Shown in pieces: positions 1 through 6,276 of a DNA stretch of 11,159 nt (position 1 is the stretch's first letter; every line of letters begins with the position of its first letter). The stretch is from UBA4719 sp035654835 (GTDB lineage Bacteria; Actinomycetota; Actinomycetes; Actinomycetales; Dermatophilaceae): positions 1 through 11,159 of the forward strand of contig DASRVZ010000198.1 of assembly GCA_035654835.1 (NCBI GenBank), read 5' to 3'. The notes below the pieces were generated by a model, which was not told where the DNA came from, searched no databases, and saw only the letters and a program-made list of their open reading frames with translations. A program made the position numbers and the translations under genes.

Positions 1-304
1 ACAGCCTCAGAGCAGGGCCCATCCCCGGGGAGAATGACCTCTCCTGCGCCATCGCTCTCACTCACCTCGTCTGGGGTGAACTGCTGGCATATGGGACACA
101 GGGAGGCCAGCGTCTGGACGAGGCCCAGATCAGTCTGAGAATGGTTCTCACCTCTCTGAGCTCACCGTGAACAAACGATCTCCAAGCGTATTTTCGAGCC
201 CATGGAGGTGTGGCCGCCGTCCACACCAACTTTCAACTGCAACCAGTTGCAACCAACTGCTGAGCACAAAACACAGCTAGATATTACGGCTGAGCACGCT
301 TGGT
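1..304. other. Probable end of an integrated element; no complete gene
   Basis: No complete gene is visible. On the minus strand one frame stays open from 161 to the window edge (about 53 codons, preceded by a TGA at 162-164). It contains a CPIC pair and an acidic Gly/Ser-rich stretch, and its only internal start is a GTG at 65, so it may be a fragment of an element gene; I do not recognise it. The rest is dense in small dyads: TGAGAA-TGG-TTCTCA at 136-150, GGTGTGG-N7-CCACACC at 207-227, a CAACTG/CAGTTG array at 234-259, and the direct repeat GCTGAGCAC at 259-267 and 289-297. Since the tRNA 3' fragment at 305-332 lacks a 5' half, the integrated DNA should lie on this left side and the chromosome on the right. 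That is inference: no integrase is in the window. Confidence 0.4.
234..259. repeat. Helically phased CAACTG/CAGTTG hexamer array
   Basis: CAACTG (234-239), CAGTTG (244-249) and CAACTG (254-259) are separated by the identical spacer CAAC. The centre hexamer is the reverse complement of the outer two, so the array forms two overlapping dyads with exactly 10-bp spacing, one helical turn. Such phasing is typical of arm-type integrase, excisionase or repressor sites. The position, about 45 bp from the tRNA-derived fragment, fits, but the binding protein is unknown. Confidence 0.5.
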
Positions 305-332
305 GCGGGTTCAAGTCCCGCCCTCGGCACCA
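305..332 (+). tRNA. tRNA-Leu-like 3' fragment (putative att site)
   Basis: A T arm is visible as GCGGG (305-309), loop TTCAAGT (310-316) and CCCGC (317-321). It is followed by acceptor strand CCTCGGC (322-328), discriminator A (329) and CCA (330-332). The matching 5' acceptor strand would be GCCGAGG, as in bacterial tRNA-Leu genes, but the preceding bases hold no D arm, anticodon arm or 5' acceptor, so this is not a functional tRNA. Isolated tRNA 3' ends are the usual distal scar of site-specific integration by tyrosine recombinases. The full tRNA gene should lie at the other end of the element, to the left of the window. Assignment to Leu rests on the acceptor and T-arm sequence only. Confidence 0.75.
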
Positions 333-600
333 GTTCCTAGACCTCTGACGCGCAGAAGAGTGGTTCGGCACCTCTCCACTACCCGCGCAGGCCTCACGTA
401 CATCGTGGCCGGCATCCTCGACCTCTGATGGGACCGCCGACCTGACGTAGGTAGGTCAGAGAAATGGCGCTGCCATGTCTTGCTGACCATGGTCAGCAAG
501 GGGGAGACGCAGCAGGCGATCCAGCCGGGGTTGGTACCCTCGGCCTGATGATCAGCAGAGATGCTGGGACGGCCAGTTGTGGAGTGAGCACTTCAGCACA
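333..600. other. Non-coding stretch with no recognisable gene
   Basis: Between the tRNA-like fragment and the DUF3761 gene no frame shows convincing coding sequence. A 62-codon minus-strand frame at 311-499 overlaps the tRNA remnant and is rejected. The region holds the palindrome at 479-500 and a looser dyad in which CTCTGA near 423 could pair with TCAGAG near 457. No clear promoter was found. Confidence 0.5.
479..500. promoter_or_regulatory. Perfect 22-bp palindrome (operator or hairpin)
   Basis: The half site CTTGCTGACCA (479-489) is followed immediately by its exact reverse complement TGGTCAGCAAG (490-500), with no mismatch over 22 bp. As DNA it looks like a binding site for a dimeric regulator. 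As RNA it could fold into a 9-bp stem with a 4-nt loop, but no T tract follows, so it is a poor intrinsic terminator. It lies about 110 bp upstream of the DUF3761 gene. No regulator gene is adjacent, so its partner is unknown. Confidence 0.5.
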
Positions 601-609
601 GGTGTCCCT

Positions 610-1230
610 GTGGAAACGACGATCGCGCTCCCGATGCTGAAGAAGAGGCACGCTTCAAGGCATGCCGCACCAGCAAGTGGTCGAAGGTTCGGCACGGCCG
701 ACGTGTTCGGCTGGGGCGGTGTGACCCTCGCAGGTGTGATCGGCGCCATGAGCTCCGGTTTCAGCGGCGCCGCAATGATGCTGGGGTTCTTCGTGCTTGT
801 CGTCGGGGTGATCGCCTTGGCCCGGGGCAGGGTCGGTTGGGCTCGGTTGGGAAGTCGTGCAGCGGGCGGCGTCGCGCTCGCCGCGTCCATGATCATCATG
901 ACTGTTGGTGCGCTCGCCCCACCACCAACCACGTCCGCGTCGGTCACGACAGTGACTCCGGCTGCTGCGTCGTCGCCGACCACATCCGCCCCCGGGCTCG
1001 TCGCCACAGCGACACCGACGCCGGAGCCCGTTGCGACCGCTACCGCGCAAGGGTCGAGCTCCCCGCCAACTGTGGCTGCACCACCCGTGGTGCAGCCCGC
1101 GCCCGCCCCGGCAACGGTCGCACCCGGCAACGGTGCGACGGCGCTGTGCAATGACGGCACTCTCTCCTTCAAAGCCCACAACAGGGGTACATGCGCGAGC
1201 CACGGCGGCGTCAAGGTGTTCTACAAGTAA
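610..1230 (+). CDS. Membrane-anchored DUF3761 domain protein
   Basis: The final 27 residues carry the two-cysteine DUF3761 signature, CNDGT near the start and GTCASHGGV near the end, which is seen in small bacterial extracytoplasmic proteins of unknown function. Before it come a short basic N-terminus, about three hydrophobic segments (around nt 710-830 and 860-920), and a long Pro/Thr/Ala/Ser-rich linker of some 75 residues. The likely layout is a membrane anchor plus a low-complexity stalk that displays the Cys domain outside, where the two cysteines could form a disulfide. The start is uncertain: GTG at 610 has an AGGTG motif six bases upstream; TTG at 577 and ATG at 634 are in the same frame with weaker sites. 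It converges on the secreted metallopeptidase gene with 27 bp between the stops. The domain call is fairly firm; the function is unknown. Confidence 0.75.
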   Translation: METTIALPMLKKRHASRHAAPASGRRFGTADVFGWGGVTLAGVIGAMSSGFSGAAMMLGFFVLVVGVIALARGRVGWARLGSRAAGGVALAASMIIMTVGALAPPPTTSASVTTVTPAAASSPTTSAPGLVATATPTPEPVATATAQGSSSPPTVAAPPVVQPAPAPATVAPGNGATALCNDGTLSFKAHNRGTCASHGGVKVFYK

Positions 1231-1257
1231 GACTTCGCTGAAGCCGCACACTTGTGG

Positions 1258-1947
1258 CTACGGCAGTCGCTTCCCGGCGAGCAGCATGCGCGAACCTTGA
1301 CGCCAGTGCGCATTCTGACAGGACGTGTACTTCGTCCAGGTCGCGCCTTCGGCGATTGCCATGCAATCAGCGGCACGCTCACGAGCCGTCACGTCCCCTC
1401 CTCCGAACCACGCGTTCAGGGCGACATTTGCGGCCCGCACGTTCCACCCGTAGTTGTACAACGTGCGCGCGTGGGCGTATTCGTGCGAGGCCACGGCGTA
1501 CACCTTCGAAGCGGGGGTGTTCGGAGAGATGTAGATGTGCCCGTTTGCGAGGTCGGTCGCACCCCAGTGCCCGTACCGGTTGGTGACCACCCAGGTGGCT
1601 ACACCGGATCGGTAGTTCGGGATCCGGGCGATGGCCTGGTTCAGCAGGGTCCATGACGTTGGCCCGTGGACGATCTTGGCTGGGGTCGTCACCGCGGGGA
1701 GCTTCGAGGCGGATGAGGTGACGCCGGACGCGACTTTGGACCCGACGGTTGCCACGGACTTGGTGGCCGGTGCCGGCGCCACGGACTTGTTGGCCTGCGC
1801 CACGTGAGCGAGCGCAACTGGCGCTGCCGCGAGCTCCGCGACCGCGGAGGGCGACCGAGCCTGCTGGACGCGGGGGACAACGGACTCAGGCGCGCCAAGC
1901 ATGGCTACGACGGCGAAAAGGGCGCACGAGATCGCCTTGGGGGACAT
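1258..1947 (-). CDS. Secreted putative HExxH zinc metallopeptidase
   Basis: The 229-residue product begins with a signal-peptide-like segment (hydrophobic residues about 5-18), then a disordered Ala/Ser/Val/Lys-rich region to about residue 90, then a compact domain. That domain has HEYAH at 155-159, the zinc-binding HExxH of gluzincin-type peptidases with E156 as general base. RERAADC at 189-195 offers E190 as a likely third zinc ligand; C195 and C210 could form a disulfide. Similar HExxH plus ExxAD arrangements occur in small secreted actinobacterial proteins. The ATG at 1947 has a GAGG motif seven bases upstream. The gene diverges from pdtaR and converges on the DUF3761 gene. The substrate is unknown, and peptidase activity is inferred from motifs only. 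Confidence 0.75.
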   Translation of the reverse strand: MSPKAISCALFAVVAMLGAPESVVPRVQQARSPSAVAELAAAPVALAHVAQANKSVAPAPATKSVATVGSKVASGVTSSASKLPAVTTPAKIVHGPTSWTLLNQAIARIPNYRSGVATWVVTNRYGHWGATDLANGHIYISPNTPASKVYAVASHEYAHARTLYNYGWNVRAANVALNAWFGGGDVTARERAADCMAIAEGATWTKYTSCQNAHWRQGSRMLLAGKRLP

Positions 1948-2097
1948 GCGGATGCCTCAGCGGGGGTCGGGCGGTGGAACCGCGAACGAGAAGAACGTCG
2001 TCAGGACCCAGATGGCGGACAGACAAGACTCACTGGATGACGTACCAGCAGGACGCTTTAATGCCAATATGTGATGCAATCGTATGACGTAGACGAC

Positions 2098-2127
2098 TTG
2101 ACAGGAATACGCTAAAAAGCGTAATTC
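2098..2127 (+). promoter_or_regulatory. Distal pdtaR promoter with embedded dyad
   Basis: A consensus -35 TTGACA (2098-2103) is followed after 18 bases by TAATTC (2122-2127), or after 17 by GTAATT. Between them lies the perfect dyad TACGCT-AAAA-AGCGTA (2108-2123), which extends to GAAT/ATTC arms if one base is bulged. An inverted repeat within the spacer suggests an operator. Transcription would start near 2134 and give an untranslated leader of about 50 nt before the GTG at 2183. The motifs are seen; the activity is inferred. Confidence 0.5.
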
Positions 2128-2169
2128 GTGCGAATAACCGCATTTGGACGGGTCGCGCCAGGGCTTCGG

Positions 2170-2182
2170 TAGGCTGACCTTC
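2170..2182 (+). promoter_or_regulatory. Proximal pdtaR promoter, probably leaderless
   Basis: TAGGCT (2170-2175) fits the actinobacterial TANNNT -10 and ends seven bases before the GTG at 2183, so the transcript would begin at or next to the start codon. No Shine-Dalgarno sequence fits this start, which supports leaderless translation. The -35 is poor: TTGGAC at 2144-2149 is 20 bases away. Confidence 0.55.
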
Positions 2183-2854
2183 GTGACCGACGACGCCAAG
2201 CCCAAGCCGAGCCCGCCAGCCAGCCAGATTGACGGCGCTCTTGATAGCCCGATCGCGAGCACCGCCACCAAGGCCCGCATCCTGGTGGCCGAGGATGAGG
2301 CGCTGATTCGTCTGGACCTCGCCGAGATGCTCGTCGAGGCCGGTTATGACGTCATCGCCCAGGCCAGCAACGGCGAGCAAGCCGTTGATCTCAGCCGCGA
2401 GCTCAAGCCGGATCTGGTGATCATGGACATCAAGATGCCTGTGCTTGATGGCATCAGCGCGGCAGAGAAGATCGGTAAGGAACGGATCGCACCGGTGGTG
2501 ATTCTCACGGCGTTCAGCCAGAAGGAGCTCGTCGAGCGTGCGCGCGACGCAGGCGTCATGGGCTACATCGTCAAGCCTTTCGATGCCTCTGACCTCACCC
2601 CGGCCATCGATATCGCGCGTTCCCGCTGGCTCGAGCTGCACGCCCTCGAGGCCGAGATCGCGGACCTGGGCGAACGGTTGGAGACCCGCAAGTCCGTGGA
2701 TCGTGCCAAGGGCGTGCTGATGGCGCAGCTGAACATCAGCGAGTCCGAGGCCTTCCGTTGGATCCAGAAGGCCGCGATGGACCGCCGCCTGGGCATGCGC
2801 GAGGTTGCCGCCGCAGTCGTTGCCGGTATGACGGCTGGTTCCGAAGGCACCTAG
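2183..2854 (+). CDS. pdtaR: ANTAR-domain response regulator, PdtaR type
   Basis: The 223-residue protein closely follows mycobacterial PdtaR (Rv1626). The receiver domain spans about residues 30-150, with acidic pocket E37/D38, phosphoacceptor D82 in the LVIMDIKMP strand, T109 and K131. The C-terminal ANTAR helices cover about 160-215, with the ETRKSVDRAKGVL and FRWIQKAAMDRR signatures. ANTAR proteins bind paired RNA stem-loops and prevent transcription termination; PdtaR is normally phosphorylated by the histidine kinase PdtaS, which is not in this window. The GTG at 2183 is preferred over an upstream TTG at 2144 because of the leaderless -10 at 2170 and because the extra residues have no counterpart in the family. 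In mycobacteria pdtaR also lies near polA; here a pseudogene, an IS and three other genes separate them. Confidence 0.93.
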   Translation: MTDDAKPKPSPPASQIDGALDSPIASTATKARILVAEDEALIRLDLAEMLVEAGYDVIAQASNGEQAVDLSRELKPDLVIMDIKMPVLDGISAAEKIGKERIAPVVILTAFSQKELVERARDAGVMGYIVKPFDASDLTPAIDIARSRWLELHALEAEIADLGERLETRKSVDRAKGVLMAQLNISESEAFRWIQKAAMDRRLGMREVAAAVVAGMTAGSEGT

Positions 2855-2887
2855 AGCGTAGGCGGATGCGAGTCACAGATCTCGTGC

Positions 2888-3622
2888 TCAGGTCTGCCAG
2901 GTGACGTCGTGCGCGGTGACGGTGGCGGTGAGATCCCGTCGGTGGATAAACGTGGGGGTACCGCCCAGCGGAGCGAGGGGGAGGGTGGTAGCCGCAGAGC
3001 AGGGCCAGGTTGAGCAGGCAGGTCGGTCCGCCGTCGATCCAGTGTTTGACGTGATGCGCGTCGGCCCATTGAGGTGGCCGTCCGCAGCCGTGGTAGGTGC
3101 AGCCTTTGTCTCTGGCCTATAGGGCGGCGAGCAGTGCTGGGGTGACGAGTCGTTTGGTTCGCCCGACGTCCAGGGGTTGGCTTTCGGAACCCAGGACCAT
3201 AGGGATTATCGAGCGTCGCAGGCGAGCTTGCGGACGGTCTGGGGGGAGAGGACCTGACCGGCCAGGGTGGTTCCGGAACCTCTGACGGCACCCAGAAGCC
3301 GGTCGTATCCGATGGTGACCACGATCTGGGCTTTGGTGGTGGTCGGCGCGGCGTCGGCCGGCTCGAGGTGGTCACTGTTCGCCAACAGCCACTCGGTGCT
3401 GGAGGGTGACGACGACTCTGAGACGACCCCGCGGGACTCCGCCTCCTGGACCAGGGCGACCCGGGCGCAGTCGAGCTGGGCGGCCAGGGCGTCGACCGCG
3501 GCGGCGATGTCGGCGAACCCGTCGTTACCGGTGCGCCAGAGCTCTGACGGCAGCTTGGCCAGCAGCTCGGTGACCGCGGCAAGGAACCCGACCGGGCCCT
3601 CACTCGCGGTGTTCTCGAACAT
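2888..3622 (-). pseudogene. Decayed DUF222/HNH (13E12-type) endonuclease gene
   Basis: The reading starts with ATG at 3622 (MFENT) and gives about 139 residues typical of a DUF222 N-terminus joined to the VRKLACDAR region. It then meets a one-base deletion at about 3205-3210, a TAG at 3117-3119 where Tyr is expected, and a one-base excess in a run of five G at 2954-2958. Reading through these restores the HNH core (DAHHVKHW, GGPTCLLNL, LLCGYH) and an end at VTWQT with its stop at 2888. At roughly 245 codons it is much shorter than the usual 400 or more, and the ADAAPTTTKAQIVVTI junction looks like a large internal deletion of the DUF222 domain. The IS element sits immediately upstream and cuts off the promoter. 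The gene is almost certainly non-functional. Confidence 0.88.
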
Positions 3623-3626
3623 GTGT
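3619..3626. repeat. Left 8-bp target site duplication of the IS
   Basis: ACATGTGT here is identical to 4640-4647 on the far side of the element. Eight base pairs is the usual duplication length of the IS1595 family. The duplicated bases include the pseudogene's start-codon triplet (CAT at 3620-3622). Confidence 0.92.
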
Positions 3627-4639
3627 ACTGGGTATCCGCTTAAGTAAAGTACGATCGTGAGATGACGGAAGTGGTGCAGCGGCATCCTGTTGGTGGCGTT
3701 GATTATCCGACGACTTTCCAGCAGTTGCTGGCCTGGTTCCCAGACGACGCCACGTGCCTGAACTACCTGGCGGGCTTGCGGTGGCCGAACGGGTTCGTGT
3801 GCCCTGCGTGTGAGTCGGGTCGATATTGGCGGACCGCGGCAGGCCGCTGGATGTGCGCCGAGTGCGGTCGGCAGACCTCGGTCACCGCGGGGACGATCTT
3901 CCACCGCACCCGGACCCCGCTGTCAACCTGGTTCGCGGCGGTCTGGTTCCTGACCAGCCAGAAGAACGGGGTCTCAGCGCTCGGCCTACAGCGAGTCCTG
4001 GGCTTCGGCTCCTATGAGACGGCGTGGGCGTGGATGCACAAGCTGCGCCGCGCCATGGTTCGCCCTGAGCGGGACCAGCTCGGCGGGGTCGTGGAGCTCG
4101 ACGAGGTGTTCATCGGCAACGAAACCCGTGGCAGCGCAGGCGGAGTCAAGGACAACACCGCCGTCATGATCGCCGTGGAGTCACTACCCGGACGCAAACT
4201 CGGCAGGGTGCGGATGGAGGTCTCGCCACTAGCCCGATCCGCCGCGCTGGTCGAGTTCGCCCAGCGCACCATCGCCCCCGGGTCGACAATCCGCACCGAT
4301 GGCGCAAGGCACCTGCGGATCCTGTCAGACCTGGGTTTCCAACACGAGTACTTCATCGGAGCGAGTTCCACGCTGCCCGCCCACGTCTTCCTCCCCGGCG
4401 TCCACCTGGTTGCCTCGCTACTCAAACGCTGGCTCACCGGCACGCTGCACTACGCCGCCTCCCAAGACCACCTGGGCTACTACCTGGACGAGTACACCTT
4501 CCGCTTCAACCGGCGCACCTCCAAGGCTCGAGGCCTGCTGTTCTACCGACTGCTCCAACAAGCAGTCGGCACCGACCCTCACCCTCTGAAAGACCTGCTG
4601 AAACCATCAAAGACAACTTGACTTAAGCGGATACCCAGT
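3627..4639 (+). mobile_element. IS1595-family insertion sequence, 1013 bp
   Basis: Perfect 19-bp terminal inverted repeats lie at 3627-3645 (beginning ACTGGGTATCC) and 4621-4639. They are flanked by identical 8-bp duplications and enclose a single intact transposase. Size, duplication length and transposase type all agree with IS1595. The inverted identity extends three bases further out on each side, but this comes from the duplicated ACATGTGT, which begins ACA and ends TGT. Inward, after one mismatch, AAGT is also shared. The intact ends, intact gene and perfect duplication suggest a recent insertion. Confidence 0.93.
3662..4621 (+). CDS. IS1595-family transposase (ISXO2-like)
   Basis: The 319-residue transposase has an N-terminal zinc ribbon with C47/C50 and C65/C68, a helical DNA-binding section, and an ISXO2-like DDE-type catalytic domain from about residue 135. 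Catalytic acids are probably D147 (ELDEVFIG) and D213 (RTDGA). The region around H248, LLKRWL and LDEYTFRFNRR (E277, N283) supplies the remainder; which residue is the third catalytic one I cannot settle, because the HTNxxE motif of some IS1595 members is replaced by VHLVASLLKR. The gene fills most of the element; its start is 17 bases inside the left repeat and its stop codon overlaps the first base of the right repeat. It appears intact. The enzyme cuts and rejoins the element ends. Confidence 0.93.
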   Translation: MTEVVQRHPVGGVDYPTTFQQLLAWFPDDATCLNYLAGLRWPNGFVCPACESGRYWRTAAGRWMCAECGRQTSVTAGTIFHRTRTPLSTWFAAVWFLTSQKNGVSALGLQRVLGFGSYETAWAWMHKLRRAMVRPERDQLGGVVELDEVFIGNETRGSAGGVKDNTAVMIAVESLPGRKLGRVRMEVSPLARSAALVEFAQRTIAPGSTIRTDGARHLRILSDLGFQHEYFIGASSTLPAHVFLPGVHLVASLLKRWLTGTLHYAASQDHLGYYLDEYTFRFNRRTSKARGLLFYRLLQQAVGTDPHPLKDLLKPSKTT

Positions 4640-4647
4640 ACATGTGT
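4640..4647. repeat. Right 8-bp target site duplication of the IS
   Basis: ACATGTGT, an exact copy of 3619-3626. Joining the flanks across one copy restores TCGAAC-ATGT-GTTCTA, one base from the actinobacterial LexA box. Confidence 0.92.
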
Positions 4648-4674
4648 TCTAGTGTACGTGACGGGACCGACACA

Positions 4675-5460
4675 CTAACGCAGGAGCACCACCAGCTGGG
4701 TAAGGATCGGAGCCACGATCAGCGCCGGCAACAGATCACCCACTGGGATCTCACGAATCCGCAGCAGCCGGAACGCGATTCCCACCAACAACAGGCCCCC
4801 AGTGGCCGTGAGGGCGGCGATGTGGGCATCAGGCAGTAGCGAGCCCATCACCACACCCAACGCAGTCAGCAAGCCCTGGACCACTGCTACAGACACGGCA
4901 GACAACAGGACGCCGATGCCGAACGATGAGGCGAAGGCGACGGAGGCGAATCCGTCGAGGACGGACTTCAAGGTCAACTGGTCGATCCCGTTGCCCAGCC
5001 CATCGGACAATGAGCCGAGGATGGTCAGCGGTCCGACGCAGAACAGCAGTGACGCACTGAGCCAGCCCTCGATGAAGCGCTCACGGGCGGCGTGGTTTTG
5101 ACCTGTCTCCAGGGCGCCGACAAGTTTCGGGCGGCGCGCAAGTCGAGCCTGGATGACGCCGGCCAGGCTCTCCAGACGGCCTTCGATCCGCATCAGAGAA
5201 CCGGAGATGCCGCCGATCAGCAGGCTGCCAAGAACAATGAGCACCGGGGCACCCGATCCCACGGCGGCCGTCAGGGACGCGTCGGTCACCTTGACTGCAG
5301 ACAGGCCTGCCATCAGCAGGACCGTGAGCCCGAGGCAGTCCGTGACGACGGACCGAGTGCGCTCCGAGAGGCGGTGACCCACCGCCATACCGAGCAGCGA
5401 CCCGACGACAATCGTTCCCACGTTGATGACTGTCCCGAGACCGGGGAAGGCGCCGTTCAT
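4675..5460 (-). CDS. DUF554 family membrane protein
   Basis: The 261-residue protein is strongly hydrophobic, with about six to seven membrane segments and the conserved DUF554 central stretch VGPLTILGSLSDGL followed by KSVLDGFASVAFAS. It begins GLGTVINVGTIVVGSLLG, also typical of the family (YqgA-like proteins). The family's role is unknown; transport across the cytoplasmic membrane is only a guess. A longer frame reaches 5550, but ATG at 5460 is chosen because TACAGT (5473 to 5468, minus strand) lies exactly seven bases upstream and the family starts at this point. The stop is 28 bases from the IS duplication, so the gene was not damaged by the insertion. Confidence 0.88.
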   Translation of the reverse strand: MNGAFPGLGTVINVGTIVVGSLLGMAVGHRLSERTRSVVTDCLGLTVLLMAGLSAVKVTDASLTAAVGSGAPVLIVLGSLLIGGISGSLMRIEGRLESLAGVIQARLARRPKLVGALETGQNHAARERFIEGWLSASLLFCVGPLTILGSLSDGLGNGIDQLTLKSVLDGFASVAFASSFGIGVLLSAVSVAVVQGLLTALGVVMGSLLPDAHIAALTATGGLLLVGIAFRLLRIREIPVGDLLPALIVAPILTQLVVLLR

Positions 5461-5473
5461 GCGCGCCACTGTA
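5461..5473 (-). promoter_or_regulatory. Leaderless -10 element for the DUF554 gene
   Basis: On the minus strand TACAGT (5473-5468) is followed by seven bases and then ATG at 5460. This is the same geometry as at pdtaR and polA and predicts a leaderless transcript. No convincing -35 is visible. Confidence 0.5.
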
Positions 5474-5569
5474 GGGCGACGCCTCCTCACTCCCGTGAGG
5501 GACAGGCTCGCATGGCAGGCAATCCCGATGAGTTCACGGAGTAGGTACACGGATCTGGCCGAATGCGCC

Positions 5570-5575
5570 TACGCT
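5570..5575 (+). promoter_or_regulatory. Possible -10 for the GNAT gene
   Basis: TACGCT matches TANNNT in the 198-bp divergent region between the DUF554 and GNAT starts. It would give a leader of about 75 nt. No good -35 is apparent, so confidence is low. Confidence 0.3.
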
Positions 5576-5658
5576 ATCGGCGGTCACTCCTTCTTTATCG
5601 GACTGTGACCTTCGGTCGGGGGCCCGGAGCCATTGCTGTTCCATCGATGGAGGAGATC

Positions 5659-6234
5659 GTGTCCCGACCCCAGTTCACCGTCCGCCGGGTGACTCCTGAG
5701 CTCGAACCTGACTTCACGGTCCTTCTGACCACCGCCCTCCTCGAGATCGGCGCAACCCCGGCGGCGCGTCCTGTTTCCAAGGAACGGGTCGCCACTGCTC
5801 TTGCCCGTGATGGCGTGCGTGCCTACCTCGCCTCGAGCGAGGGCGAGCCGGTCGGATATGTCGTGCTGGTTCGCAGCCAGCTCTCATTCATGAGCGAGGC
5901 GTCGTGCGTCTCGATCGATCAGATCTTCGTTGTCCCTGAAGCCCGCCGGGGCGGTGCCGCCCGCGCGCTGCTCAGCGCTGCCGCGACGTATGCCGATCGC
6001 CTGGGTGCCGACCAGATCGCCTGCTCGGTGCCAGCCCAGGGTCGCGATGCGAACCACTTCCTTGCTCGGCTTGGTTTCTCGCCCGACGTCGTGCGGCGCG
6101 CGACCACCACGTCCGCCCTGCGCCGCAAGCTCGCTACGGGCGATGAGGCGCATCCGGCGCTCGATCGGTTGCTGCAGCGTCGTCGGTCGCTTCGGGCGCG
6201 GGCGACTCGCTCCGCCGAGCTCATCCGCCACTGA
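5659..6234 (+). CDS. GNAT family N-acetyltransferase
   Basis: The 191-residue protein has the GNAT fold signatures: the GYVVLV strand (66-71), the SIDQIFVVPEARRGGAARALL motif A region (85-105) with R96-R97-G98-G99-A100-A101 forming the acetyl-CoA pyrophosphate loop, and a C-terminal ANHFLARLGF strand-helix (131-140). It should transfer an acetyl group from acetyl-CoA to an amine; the substrate cannot be read from the sequence. The last 50 residues are rich in Arg and Leu. GTG at 5659 is chosen because GGAGGAG (5649-5655) is a strong ribosome binding site for it; ATG at 5647 would overlap that site. The gene diverges from DUF554 and converges on the thioesterase with 42 bp between stops. Confidence 0.85.
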   Translation: MSRPQFTVRRVTPELEPDFTVLLTTALLEIGATPAARPVSKERVATALARDGVRAYLASSEGEPVGYVVLVRSQLSFMSEASCVSIDQIFVVPEARRGGAARALLSAAATYADRLGADQIACSVPAQGRDANHFLARLGFSPDVVRRATTTSALRRKLATGDEAHPALDRLLQRRRSLRARATRSAELIRH

Positions 6235-6276
6235 CCCACGCTTCTGACCGCTACTGCCCGCCTCCCCTGTTGGGCC

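Noticed and set aside
162..371. 69-codon minus-strand frame containing WCRGRDLNPHQ
   Set aside because: This peptide is the familiar false translation of a tRNA 3' end read backwards; the DNA is the tRNA-like fragment at 305-332.
655..1251. Minus-strand and second plus-strand frames over the DUF3761 gene
   Set aside because: They are low-complexity Gly/Arg/His-rich shadows of the repetitive linker; the DUF3761 signature is in the accepted frame.
1231..1257. Possible bidirectional terminator between the convergent genes
   Set aside because: Only a four-base stem (CTTC-GCT-GAAG) and no T tract; too weak to annotate.
2030..2641. Minus-strand frame opposite pdtaR
   Set aside because: It is antisense to a well-conserved receiver domain and has no family resemblance.
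2851..3603. 250-codon minus-strand frame over the HNH region
   Set aside because: It is an off-frame translation rich in Pro/Arg/Ser; the HNH motif appears only in the frames of the decayed DUF222 gene.
3624..4642. IS ends taken as the 22-bp inverted repeat
   Set aside because: The outer three bases belong to the duplicated ACATGTGT, which begins ACA and ends TGT; a 19-bp repeat with an 8-bp duplication fits IS1595 better.
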